64,000 nucleotides of DNA from Aphrophora alni. Taxonomy: Eukaryota; Arthropoda; Insecta; Hemiptera; Aphrophoridae. Shown here in pieces: positions 45,765 through 56,009 of this stretch. Position numbers and translations under genes: made by a program. Each line of letters opens with the position of its first letter. The first letter of the stretch is position 1. Under the pieces are notes generated by a model, which saw nothing but the letters and a program-made list of their open reading frames with translations, had not been told where the DNA came from and ran no database searches. The DNA is taken from assembly GCA_963513935.1 (NCBI GenBank), contig OY740776.1, positions 8,834,724-8,898,723 on the forward strand. The letters are read 5' to 3'.

Positions 45765-47525
45765 TGACTAAAGTTAGCATCAGAATCGGAAGAGAACAAA
45801 TCTTGGTCAAGGAAGATGTGATAGGAAAGATAAAAGAAAGGGATCTAACCCAAGACTACGTGAAAAAAAAAGTGTAGATTCAACTAGGATCTCTTGATAT
45901 TGCCACGCTCAGTTTAGCATAATTATATCTACTCTAATAGCATCAGTATCGGAAGAGAACAAATCTTGGTCAAGGAAGATGTGATAGGAAAGATAAAAGA
46001 AAGGGATCTAACCCAAGACTACGTGAAAAAAAAAGTGTAGATTCAACTAGGATCTCTTGATATTGCCACGCTCAGTTTAGCATATATCTACTCTAATAGC
46101 ATTAGAATCGGAAGAGAATAAGTCTTGGTCAAGGAAGATGTGATAGGAAAGATAAAAGAAAGGGATCTAACCCAAGACTACGTGAAAAAAAAAGTGTAGA
46201 TTCAACTAGGATCTCTTGATATTGCCACGCTCAGTTTAGCATATATCTACTCTAATAGCATTAGAATCGGAAGAGAATAAGTCTTGGTCAAGGAAGATGT
46301 GATAGGAAAGATAAAAGAAAGGGATCTAACCCAAGACTACGTGAAAAAAAAAAGTGTAGATTCAACTAGGATCCCTTGATATTGCCACGCTCAGTTTAGC
46401 ATATATCTACTCTAATAGCATCAGAATCGGAAGAGAATAAGTCTTGGTCAAGGAAGATGTGATAGGAAAGATAAAAGAAAGGGATCTAACCCAAGACTAC
46501 GTGAAAACAAAAGTGTAGATTCGATTAGGATCCCTTGATATTGTCACGCTCAGTTTAGCATAATTATATCTACTCTAATAGCATTAGAATCGGAAGAGAA
46601 TAAGTCTTGGTCAAGGAAGATGTGATAGGAAAGATAAAAGAAAGGGATCTAACCCAAGACTACGTGAAAAAAGGTGTAGATTCGATTAGGATCCCTTGAT
46701 ATTGTCACGCTCAGTTTAGCATAATTATATCTACTCTAATAGCATTAGAATCGGAAGAGAATAAGTCTTGGTCAAGGAAGGTGTGATAGGAAAGATAAAA
46801 GAAAGGGATCTAACCCAAGACTACGTGGGAAAAAAAGTGTAGATTCGATTAGGATCCCTTGATATTGTCACGCTCAGTTTAGCATAATTATATCTACTCT
46901 AATAGCATTAGAATCGGAAGAGAATAAGTCTTGGTCAAGGAAGATGTGATAGGAAAGATAAAAGAAAGGGATCTAACCCAAGACTACGTGAAAACAAAAG
47001 TGTAGATTCGATTAGGATCCCTTGATATTGTCACGCTCAGTTTAGCATAATTATATCTACTCTAATAGCATTAGAATCGGAAGAGAATAAGTCTTGGTCA
47101 AGGAAGATGTGATAGGAAAGATAAAAGAAAGGGATCTAACCCAAGACTACGTGAAAAAAAAGTGTAGATTCGATTAGGATCCCTTGATATTGTCACGCTC
47201 AGTTTAGCATAATTATATCTACTCTAATAGCATTAGAATCGGAAGAGAATAAGTCTTGGTCAAGGAAGATGTGATAGGAAAGATAAAAGAAAGGGATCTA
47301 ACCCAAGACTACGTGAAAACAAAAGTGTAGATTCGATTAGGATCCCTTGATATTGTCACGCTCAGTTTAGCATAATTATATCTACTCTAATAGCATTAGA
47401 ATCGGAAGAGAATAAGTCTTGGTCAAGGAAGATGTGATAGGAAAGATAAAAGAAAGGGATCTAACCCAAGACTACGTGAATAAAAGTGTAGATTCGACTA
47501 GGATCCCTTGATATTGCCACGCCCG
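45765..47525. repeat. Satellite C: ~162-bp tandem repeat, 11 copies
   Basis: Unit positions (RAATCGGAAGAGAA) start at 45781, 45944, 46103, 46262, 46422, 46585, 46746, 46909, 47072, 47234 and 47397; spacing is 159-163 bp. Length varies at an A-run (GTGAAAAAAAAAGTG) and at an optional ATTATATCT. Subtypes are GATTCAACTAGGATCTC (left) versus GATTCGATTAGGATCCC (right). The unit is the tandem form of dispersed family C. Confidence 0.97.
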
Positions 47526-47529
47526 ATTT

Positions 47530-48120
47530 ATCCCCTTAGGAGTTAGGTGTATTCAAATAAAATCAGGTTTAATTTCTTTAATGTCATACACATCCAGTCT
47601 TTAAAGAATGAGTTTACGTTAAACACTACAGAGAGAAAAGATATTAAACAAAACTCATTAGTTGACGTACAAAGTTGATAACTAGTTTAATAAACATGTT
47701 CAAAGGTTACTCAGGAAGTTCTGTCAACCTTGTTTTTTACTCCCTTACATAATAGTAATATATGCCTTTTTCTGTCAGGAATCCGTCTGTCGTATGTACA
47801 GCTCAAGCGTTTTAAAAAATTTGATAACATAACTTGTGGGCATATTTTGGTATGTATAATATAACGGCATGAGATATCTCTTTTTTTTACATTTTTCAAA
47901 GAACTCAAAATTTGGGGACTACTATAAGAAGAAAAAAAAACAAAAAATTACGATTTTCTCAAAGTTGGCTGGATTTATTAAAATTTTTTGCTTAAGTGGA
48001 ATCTCTAAGCTCTGAAACAAAATATATTACTCGAAACATTTCGGTAAGTTAGGGATATAGGGGGTCCGAGGCTAGTCACCCTCATTGTCACTGTGCTCCA
48101 AATAGATCTTTTGTGCTACC
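47530..48120. other. No recognisable gene
   Basis: AT-rich sequence. The minus ORF at 47711-47908 has no domain I recognise. Confidence 0.35.
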
Positions 48121-49292
48121 CAATTAATTATGTTTCAGTCCCAGCCAAGTTTAAGCTTATTAAGAATCTTAACATGGTACTGGAGGACATGATCGTTACC
48201 TCTGCAGTGGTGGGAAATGGAATGCTGAGGTAAAGTAACCTTTTGTAGGTTAGAGATTCACACTCACACAACCATTGTTCAGCTGTTTCTTTATGTGTCA
48301 GGCAGAAGCGGCATGTATCCATTGCAGCCTTCCTCGTGTGTTTTAGATGGTAATTCATTGGACAGTGTCCGGACAGTAGGCCAATAATCAGCCCAAGCTC
48401 TCTTCTACTGAGGTACTTTTTAAATCATTTGTCTTAGAGTAGACTATAAATCTTTTGGCTTGTCTTAGATCATGGTGGATGGTCCAATACTTGATCTTTT
48501 GATCTTGTTCCCAGATTTCCATGATATTATGAAGATGTTTGTTTTAGCAATGACTACATAAATACTATAAGACACGACATGGCCATGTTAAATATTCTAC
48601 GCTTATTCTTGAGTTGACCAATACCCGCTAGGGTGTGGAGCTGTCGCTCTTTGCTAGAGAATCTGAAGTTGATGTGACTGGCGCTAGGTGGCTCTACGGT
48701 CAAACAATGTTTCAGTTGCGCACTGATGCCACATATGGGACCAGAGATGCGAGGGAAGGTCGAGAATCGCTTATCTCAGCGCACGAACTGACAACACTGA
48801 CTATGCTGTGTCAACATTTGTACAGTCTCAACCAAGTGGGATGCGTACAGTCAAGCACCTGCTGCTAGCGCTTTCTGATAGCTGTGTGTCAAACTTGTGA
48901 CGAACAGCACCCGTAAAGCGTAGACTATTTCCCTATCCTATGTCGTGTCTTATAGTATTTATGTAGTCATTGGTTTTAGGCACCCCAAAGAATGGTTCGG
49001 GCCCAACAAAATCAGCCTCTGCACCCTCCTTGACTAGGCGATCCGCTTCTACAGTTCCTGATATCCTTTCATGTCCTGACGCACAAAGTAAGGAGACTTT
49101 GTCGTTTGTTGCCAGTTGATTAATTACTTGTACATCGCCAGACCAATCTCGACTCAAAAGTGTATGAACTTGGACAACAAAATCGTTTAAATCTGAGTAA
49201 AATTTGGAGACTAATAACCCAAACCTGTGTAAAAATCGCAAGTAAAAAATGTTACCTTTCAGGTACAATTGGCAAATATCAAACATAAACAT
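48120..49292 (-). pseudogene. Jockey/R1-like ORF2 3' end (RNase H plus zinc tail), split by a MITE
   Basis: Right part (about 49200-48973, minus) has NQLATNDKVSLLCASGHERI, then EADRLVKEGAEADFVGPEPF. This is the end of RNase H, which degrades RNA in RNA-DNA hybrids; the GH and E-AD pair are kept. Left part (48540-48128, minus) continues with YWTIHHDLRQAK, a GLLSGHCPMNYHLK segment and a CRFC...W-CECE zinc motif, then the C-terminus ending near 48131. The two parts are separated exactly by the hAT-type MITE at 48548-48972. A frameshift near 48540 adds further damage. The RT core is absent, consistent with 5' truncation. Confidence 0.85.
48548..48972. mobile_element. hAT-type MITE, 425 bp, 33-bp perfect TIRs
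   Basis: Left end CAATGACTACATAAATACTA... (48548-48580) and right end (48940-48972) are perfect 33-bp reverse complements. GTTTTAG flanks both sides (48541-48547 and 48973-48979), a 7-bp target duplication (8 bp if one mismatch is allowed). Ends starting CA..G and this duplication size indicate hAT. The interior is GC-richer than its surroundings; the 77-codon frame in it (48635-48868) has no recognisable domain. Confidence 0.9.
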
Positions 49293-49512
49293 TGAAAACT
49301 GAAATACAATATATTTTAACCAAATGTGTGATGAGGATTTATGCCACCAGCAACGCAGGTTTACGTTCTATTTTATTTAGGTTTTTAGAAGGCTACACTT
49401 AAGGAAAACTTAATCAAAACCGTTAGAGCCGATTTTTAGAAAATAATTCAGTTTTTTCTTATGGCAGCTACCTAATTTTGAGTTATCAGAAACAATTTTT
49501 TTTTTTTTAATA

Positions 49513-50585
49513 TACAGGGTGATTTAAGAATGGAAACGACTTTTATACTGCATAACTAAGAGGTACTTGAAGGAAGAAACCAATGTGGATCTACATAGTT
49601 AAAAAAATTATACACTTCTGTAAGTTTGAAATTTTTCTCCGCAATCTTGGATCCGACATATTGAAAAAAACTTTACTTTTTTAAACAGGAAAGTGGACAT
49701 GTGATACATGATTTTCATGTAAAATTTGACAAGGAAAACGATAGTGAGTTAAGGTTTTCGATAAATGCCTTCATGATGTGTCATAAGCATTTAAAGTTCC
49801 ATGACGGAAAAATCATGTTAGCAATAAAACAGGGTATAATGTGCGGTCGAAACTTTACTATTATTATTTTTCCTGGCGAATAATTCCATTAACGAACTTT
49901 AAACCGGTCTAATAAAGTTAAATAACTAATAACTAATTAAACACAACATAACAATAAAGTAATAATAACAATAACAACACAACTACAAATTAAATGTCAA
50001 CGTTATTATTTACTTTATTTATTACAAAATTTAAATAAATGTTTTCGATCATACATTACTAATACAATAAATTATGAAAGCTTACCATTCTACAATAAAT
50101 CTTCAAAGTGCTTCCCCTCTACATATTTTCAATAAGCTAACCTCAACTAATATCCTATTATGAAAGTAAGCCTAGTTTACATTACGTTACAACACTGTAG
50201 CTTATTAACTATTCATTTCCCCTTGTAAAATTAATTTGTACTGGTTCAAAATTATTTTCTGGTTCATTATTGGATGTAAACTGCAGGAAAAATATAATAG
50301 AAAAGTTTTGAAAGTGCATTTTACCCTGTTTCATTACTATAACGATTTTTCAGTTATTGCAAGTTTATAACTTAAAAACGAAGATATTTATCGAAAAACA
50401 GCGTTAATTGTAAAAATTTACATGAAAATCACGTATCGCATCTCCATCTTCCTATTAAAAAAAAATCAAATTGGATTCAATATGGCAGATCCAAGATGCC
50501 GGACAAAAATTTAAACCTTCAAAAAATATAATTTTTTAAACTTTGTAAATCCGCAATTGTTTCTGTCTCACTCAGTATAAAGACA
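49513..50585. mobile_element. Diverged foldback element with ~250-bp arms
   Basis: The left arm starts TACAGGGTGATTTAAGAATG. The right arm read on the minus strand starts near TATACTGAGTGAGACAGAAA. Shared inner motifs are TTTGTCCGGCATCTTGGATC versus TTCTCCGCAATCTTGGATCC, ATATTGAA, GATTTTCATGTAAA versus GATTTTCATGTAAATTTTTA and AAACAGGGTAT versus AAACAGGGTAAAAT. Divergence is much higher than in the other foldbacks, so it is older. The 60-codon plus ORF at 49701-49883 lies within the left arm and is not conserved in the right arm. Confidence 0.65.
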
Positions 50586-50589
50586 TTTT

Positions 50590-51430
50590 CATACTTAAAT
50601 CCCCTGATATGGCCAAAATATATTCACACACTAAATTTCATTAAAATCGTCTCAGAGGTTTTGGCTGTAAAGCACTACAAATATAATAGACAAGATCTAA
50701 AACCATGTTTATGGACTAAAGGAACCTAAAAACATACATATCCGAAATATACTCAGCATCAATTTTTTGACAAATTACATTCCTTTTTTTACACTACATA
50801 CAAACAGTTTGTATTTTTATTTAGAAAGCCTAACCAAATCAATTGACATGAACTATTTGAAATTAATTGACTTTATGATAACGAAATAGAAACTATTTAG
50901 GCCTCATAAAATTACTTCCAATAACATCCATTAAAACCAAAGTTTCCAACATAAACTGTACTCAAACAAGTCTCATATTTGTGCACATTTTAAAACATTT
51001 CAAAGTAGTTTGATTGCTCGGAATCAGAGTGCAAATACTTGTAACTCGATGGGAATGTGGTTTATTTGTAAAGTTATATATGTAAGTGATAAAGTAAATG
51101 AAACCCTATTGAGAGCAAAGCATAGCCAAGAGCAGTCTACATTTCCTCTATTAATTTAATCAAATATATACCTAGAACTTAAATTATTATCAAAGGTATG
51201 TAATTTGAGGAAATTAATGTAATGTCAATTGTAAGAAACAAACCAACTTCCATCTAACTTGGTAATTCCAGTGAAACTTTTGACTTTGAAGAGGGAAACT
51301 TAATTCTCGATTATTGTATTGTATAATAAACCAAGAGAAGTAATTCATTGATCGAATATTAAACTTTTAAAACTTCAGAGCATTCCACTACTACAGACCT
51401 GTAATACAGTCGATTCATACTATTTATACA
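50590..51430. other. No recognisable gene
   Basis: AT-rich spacer. No open frame, tandem repeat or inverted structure I can support. Confidence 0.35.
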
Positions 51431-51436
51431 TCTATT

Positions 51437-52901
51437 CAGAGTGTCCAAAAAGTATCAGAAAGGTGTTATACTTTTTGAATCATTGCAGATTAAACAATAA
51501 AACTTAGCATATCAATAATATACCTTAAAATCTACTTTTAGAAGCAATTATCAATTTTTCATCATCTTATGGGGACGGCCCGCAGGGAGTCAGAAGAAAA
51601 TCTTAAATGAGAGCATAGGTCGAGTTTTATATCAAATTAAAGGCCCCTGTTAGGAGAATAAAATGTCGGAAATCCGACCTCAAAAGATTTACCCTCTACA
51701 AAATGGCTGCAGTTTAAATTTACAATGTTGAGCTTGTTGAACTGGCTTAATTTTCTTTCTTGGTATGACTTACATAAATAAAACCCTGACAATCCACACT
51801 GGATCGGTGTTGACCCCTAACACCTAGGGATAGACTACCCTATTCTATATAGACGGGTAGCAGGTGTCGCCATCGGTAAAGATGTGGAGTAAGGTATCAC
51901 ATGAGCAACCTCAGGATATTTATCACATGTTGCTTAGGGAACCTTGTTAACATGACCTCTAGTAGAAGGGAGCCTACTAAAATCGGGTCGTGCACTATAC
52001 CCCACGGTGTAGTAGGTGCGCTGCCCCCAGTAGGTGATTCAGTGGGGGAGGGTATCGCCTAAGAGACCCGACAGTGACTCATCAAATGTGGCTGGGTGAG
52101 CCTTGCCGATATCAGTACCATGGGATATCAGCTTGTCCAGGAGTTTCGGCTTCTGGGAGCATGCACTGAGGAATCGTTTCGTGGCGGTAGTGGTGTGCTA
52201 GTAGTTAATTTTCTTCAGAATAGGGGTATGGTGATGTGCCGAGAGGCTCCAGGTCCACCTGCCCTTCTAATTCCTTGGAACTAGTCAAATTTCAAACTTG
52301 AACTCAAAAGACAAAATCCACACTGGTTATAAGGAACATTTTTTTTTGGATCATGAATGACTTTTCATCTCCAGTAGAAACGGTCTACGAGGAGGGCAGA
52401 GAAATTTTTTTATGTTAGCCTAGACCAACTAGACATCAAATTAAACCTAGACCAACTAGACATCAAATTAAAATGTTATTTGAGTAACTCCTCGTAGACC
52501 GTTCCCACTGGAGGTGAAAAATCACTCACTATCCAGAAAAATTGTTCCTAACATCCAATGTGGATTGTCGAGGTTTTACTTATGTAAATCATACAGAGAA
52601 AGAAAATTAAACTCTTTTAAACAAATCCAACATTGTAACTTTAAAACTGCCACCATTTTGTATAGGAAGAACCTTTTGAGATCATCATTGTATTCTCCTA
52701 ACAGAGACATATGATGTAAAACTCAACCTATGCTCTCATTTAAGATTTTCTTCTGACTCCATGCGGGCCATTCCCATAAGGTAATGAAAAATTGATAGTT
52801 ACTTCAAAAAGTATATTTTAAGGTATATTATTGATGTGCTACGTTTTATCTGCAATGGTTAAGAAGATATAACGCTGTTCTGATACTATTTGGACACTCT
52901 G
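51437..52901. mobile_element. Large foldback element with ~380-bp arms and a nested insertion
   Basis: Ends CAGAGTGTCCAAAAAGTATC and, on the minus strand, CAGAGTGTCCAAATAGTATC. Arms align along 51437-51802 and 52553-52901. The pairing then continues, after removal of the insertion at 51803-52314, into 52327-52400 against 52487-52553 (GGTCTACGAGGAG/CTCCTCGTAGACC). The tip holds a ~27-bp tandem duplication (CCTAGACCAACTAGACATCA...) at 52419-52472. TA follows the right end (52902-52903); the left flank is TATT. No transposase. Confidence 0.9.
51803..52314 (+). mobile_element. 512-bp retroposon-like insertion with 12-bp target duplication
   Basis: AATCCACACTGG occurs at 51791-51802 and 52315-52326, bracketing a GC-richer segment that has no counterpart in the opposite arm of the foldback. 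The 3' end is A-rich (CTCAAAAGACAAA) on the plus strand. A 12-bp duplication and A-rich tail suggest target-primed insertion of a SINE or truncated LINE. No pol III A/B boxes or RT motifs were identified. The 62-codon ORF at 52096-52284 has no known domain. Confidence 0.75.
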
Positions 52902-53040
52902 TAAAATAATATTTTAATCTTTATAGGTAATTAAACTACAGCTATTAAAACCATACGCATTACTAAAACAGCTGTTTCAGGTTAAATTGTTGTAAAGCTT
53001 GTTTGACAGTTAACCTACTTTGCTTTAACTTGTAACAAAA

Positions 53041-53960
53041 TGCTAACTAAGCAGAGACGTATCAATGTTATTCCATTAGCAGAATCTAGTACAATCTATC
53101 AAGTGGCAACAACTTTTAATCTGACCCATCAAACTTAACATGGTTTCTAAGCTTATAAAGAAATTTAAGGTTGCGGGTAGACTTGAAGACCAACCAAGAT
53201 CCCTCCTAGAACCGTAACGAATAGACATCAACTATGGCGCATGCTGCTGTCTCGGGACCTAACCTTGAAAACAAGCACGAGTTAAAACAAGTATCCTTCG
53301 AATTTTAAAGGGGGGAGGAGAAAGGTATTCTCACATTGAATAATTGCAAAATGATATTACTCCATCATATATCGGAGGATGATTACGATAGGAGAATGGA
53401 ATTTTCTGACAAACAAAATCAGGAACAAAACAACGTTTCCAGACATTCTTTGATGAAGTAAATTTTTAAGTGAATGGGGAAACTAATGGTGTGGCATATA
53501 CGAAAGGCGTATTATTGGACCCTTTTTATTGACAAGCTAAAATCTTTTGACTACCTGAACATGTTACAGAAACTTTTAATACTAAATGTTTTCAATAAAG
53601 AAAGCCTATTTCCAAAATGATTCCAGTAGAGTCTATAACATTTACTCTCCTCACAACAGTCTCAACATTATTGAGTGGCTTAACAAACAATTTCCTAACA
53701 GTTGTATTAGACAACGAGGTGCTGTGAAATGGTCAGCGCGATCTTCAGACCTCTCTACCTTTAATTTTTAAATCTGGGAACACCTTAAGGCTATGGTTTA
53801 TCAGAAAAAGGTCAGAGCCGTTGTTCATCTTAGATAACATATCACTGAAATGGGTGCCATAATAATGCCCGAAGTTTTGAGTGACGAAATTCAGATTGTC
53901 ACTTTCCAATTGTTCGATTTTATATTGCTAAACCTTTCAGAAAAATATGTCTAACATATT
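53041..53960 (+). pseudogene. Mariner-superfamily (IS630-type) transposase pseudogene
   Basis: This family carries an N-terminal HTH and a DDE core. Pieces on the plus strand, in order: MLTKQRRINVI with YQVATTFNLTH and SKLIKKFKVAGRLEDQPRS (HTH region, 53041-53210); SEDDYDRRMEF and KLMVWHIRKAYYW (about 53370-53515); DYLNMLQKLL (about 53550); then the open stretch 53586-53771 with IEWLNKQFPNSCIRQRGAVK and WSARSSDLSTFNF. This last part is the 'P..I..RG.V.WPARSPDLTPLDFFLW' block before the third acidic residue. WEHLKAMVYQKK follows after a stop. Many frameshifts and stops are present. A probable right end (CTAGTGGGCCACCTGGTATA) lies at 54595-54614, beyond the inserted Merlin-like element. Confidence 0.8.
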
Positions 53961-54077
53961 TTGTAAATTGTGCATTGTAATACAAATTATCGGTACTTTC
54001 CCTTTATCTCGACCCCTTTTGAAATATTAAAAAATTTAATGCGAACATTTATTTTAGCAAATAGCATTGATGAAAAC

Positions 54078-54430
54078 ATTTATTTTAGAGAATAAGAACC
54101 ACATCATCTGAGATTCTGGAGGCCAAAAAGCTACAATTGGTGCCAACAAAGCCTCGAAAACATTCTCTCCAGCAACGTGCTTGCGCTAAATGAACTCTGC
54201 AAAATGATGACATGCAGTGCCTCAGTGTCTGGTGTCTCTTGTTTCCCCATTTAGTGGATCCACACGTTCTTTTCAACAGTCAGATTGTGAGCTCCTGTTC
54301 TTGGATTGACAAAATTGTATTTATGTTTGACTTTGAAATGCTTAAAACCTGCCTTTCGAGTTCTTCAGTCTTGTAAGCTCGGCAATTATCTGAGTAGATC
54401 GTGGTTCCTTTGTTTATTTGGTCTTGATTT
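54078..54430 (-). pseudogene. ISXO2/IS1595-like (Merlin) transposase, C-terminal remnant
   Basis: On the minus strand and in two or three frames: GTTIYSDNCRAYK (the second catalytic Asp region, normally 'GT.I.SD.W.AY'), then HKYNFVNPRTGAHNLTVE (the 'H...FV.P..G.HT..VE..W' motif, including the final catalytic residue region), then STKWGNKRHQT and later a hydrophobic AFWPP-like end in another frame. Order and spacing fit the DDE domain of ISXO2-like transposases. The Trp after SD is replaced by Cys and frameshifts are present, so it is inactive. About 110 of the expected ~300 residues remain. Confidence 0.75.
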
Positions 54431-54482
54431 AATGATGTATATAATAACCCAATAAATCAGACATTCTTGAAAATGTAGAATA

Positions 54483-54530
54483 AGGTCTGGCCAGGTGACT
54501 ATATATAAATATAGTGACCTGACCAGACCT
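54483..54530. repeat. 48-bp palindrome
   Basis: AGGTCTGGCCAGGTGACTAT pairs with the complement at 54511-54530 (ATAGTGACCTGACCAGACCT), with mismatches only near the middle; the centre is TATATAAA. It lies inside the Merlin-like element, upstream of its transposase remnant on the minus strand. It could be a regulatory or subterminal motif, or a small insertion. Confidence 0.85.
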
Positions 54531-54619
54531 AATAAAGCAATTCAAAACGGGTTGAGATAAAGGGAAAGTACCGTTTATCATTTTGTTTGTATGAATACTA
54601 GTGGGCCACCTGGTATATT

Positions 54620-55735
54620 TAGATATGAAACTAAGTAAGTAGTAGGTGTACCATGAAGACAGATCTTAAAACAATTGTTGGAAATTTGTTTTCTTAACAA
54701 AACATGTTTCTTACAAAGGGAACTCTGCTACTAAACAGCTGTAAATTTAATGTTGGTGTCTTTAAACCTGATATCTTTCTACCCCTTAAAGAAGGTAATG
54801 AGAACTGATTGTGAGCTCTTTGGCATGCCTGAACCTGTATGACAAACATGACACACTCGGCCGTTATAATTTCGAGACATTAGGGCAGTTTTGTTTTCTA
54901 TTGTGCTGGAATAATGTTAAGTTTAAAAGTCGATCAACATGTCAATTTTAAATTTTAGTAAAAATGAAACTTTTAGTTAGCCAATGCACTGAAAAACACT
55001 GTCTTCACAAATGAAAAAAGCTTGTGGAAGCATGTTCAAATTCAAAGTTCTACTCATTGTGTCAATGGTGTAATTTTGAATATGTGACAAACTCCGATTT
55101 GAGCATTGAACTGATGATTGGATCGCAGCGCTGTAATGTGTTTTAACTAAAACATAAAAATCACAAGTCAGCGTTTTTCAAGTAATTATATTGCATAATT
55201 ATACCCCTTTGTACAGTTTGTATAGTGACTTGGATACCATAAACGTGGAATTTATATTATCATATACTTGAAGGAGGAATGTTAGAATTTCCATTACATT
55301 ATCAGTATACAGCAAACTGTGAAAACTAACCAATAACATTGCACGTTGTCAACCAATCACAGAAGAGCCTTAAAGGGGAGGACATCTTTGAAAGATGAAG
55401 CAGTATGTAAATAACTTTGTGAAATGGAGTTGATCTGAGTCAACAGAAGTTAACAATGCTAGGAATACCGAAGAATGTTCCCAAATTATGTACGTCATAG
55501 CATAAATATAGATTATAATAATAATTTCAGATACATAACATTCACCAACTAATGCTGCTTTGATAACCTAAAGAGTTTTTATTAGTTTATCAACAGACTT
55601 TAATCTCAAGTCGAAGACTGTTATGTCATTTGTTTGCGTCTACGAGTGTTCAATCATATAATAGCAACATATAACTGATATTTAAATTAAACCTAGAACT
55701 GGCACTCAATTTTCTATTTCTTAGTTGTTTAAAGG
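54620..55735. other. No recognisable gene
   Basis: AT-rich spacer with no supported ORF, tandem repeat or inverted structure. Confidence 0.35.
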
Positions 55736-55739
55736 TAAA

Positions 55740-55945
55740 AATTTTCTCACCCATCATTGCCGTATTTAAAAAAAGGAAGAAAAGAACATAAAATAAAGAC
55801 CCTTGAATACTCTAATAGCGTCAGGGTCAAAAGAGAACAAGAGTTGGTCAAAGAGACCTGACAAGAAAGATAAAGGAGAGGTATGTAACTCAATACTACA
55901 TGAAAAAAGTGTAGATCCAGCTAGGATCCCTTAGGAATGTATTTT
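55740..55945 (+). repeat. Dispersed repeat family C, fullest single copy
   Basis: Runs from GGTAAAAATTTTCTCACCCA through AAAAAAAGGAAGAAAAGAAC, GAATACTCTAATAGCGTCAG, AACAAGAGTTGGTCAAAG and GAGGTATGTAACTCAATACT to GTGTAGATCCAGCTAGGATC. It holds both segments that are amplified elsewhere: the purine-rich GGAAGAA segment (3930-4432) and the satellite C segment (45765-47525). Confidence 0.8.
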
Positions 55946-56009
55946 AATACTATAGATTACTTTCATGCTATTTTATTTATAGACTATTAGTTGTTTAACA
56001 GCAAGCTAA

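Larger units (their letters stand above)
53991..54573. mobile_element. Merlin-like element with 33-bp TIRs, inserted in a mariner-type element
   Basis: CGGTACTTTCCCTTTATCTC... (53991-54023) and its reverse complement (54541-54573) differ at 2 of 33 positions. The element lies just downstream of a mariner-type transposase pseudogene and contains an ISXO2-like transposase remnant on the minus strand plus a 48-bp palindrome. A clear target duplication is not seen (only TTAT-like flanks). Assignment to Merlin rests on the transposase fragment. Confidence 0.75.

Noticed and set aside
48635..48868. 77-codon plus-strand frame
   Set aside because: Lies wholly within the non-autonomous hAT MITE; no transposase motif.
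53586..53771. Independent small gene
   Set aside because: Its sequence is the RSPDL-type block of a transposase, continuous in order with other transposase pieces in neighbouring frames.
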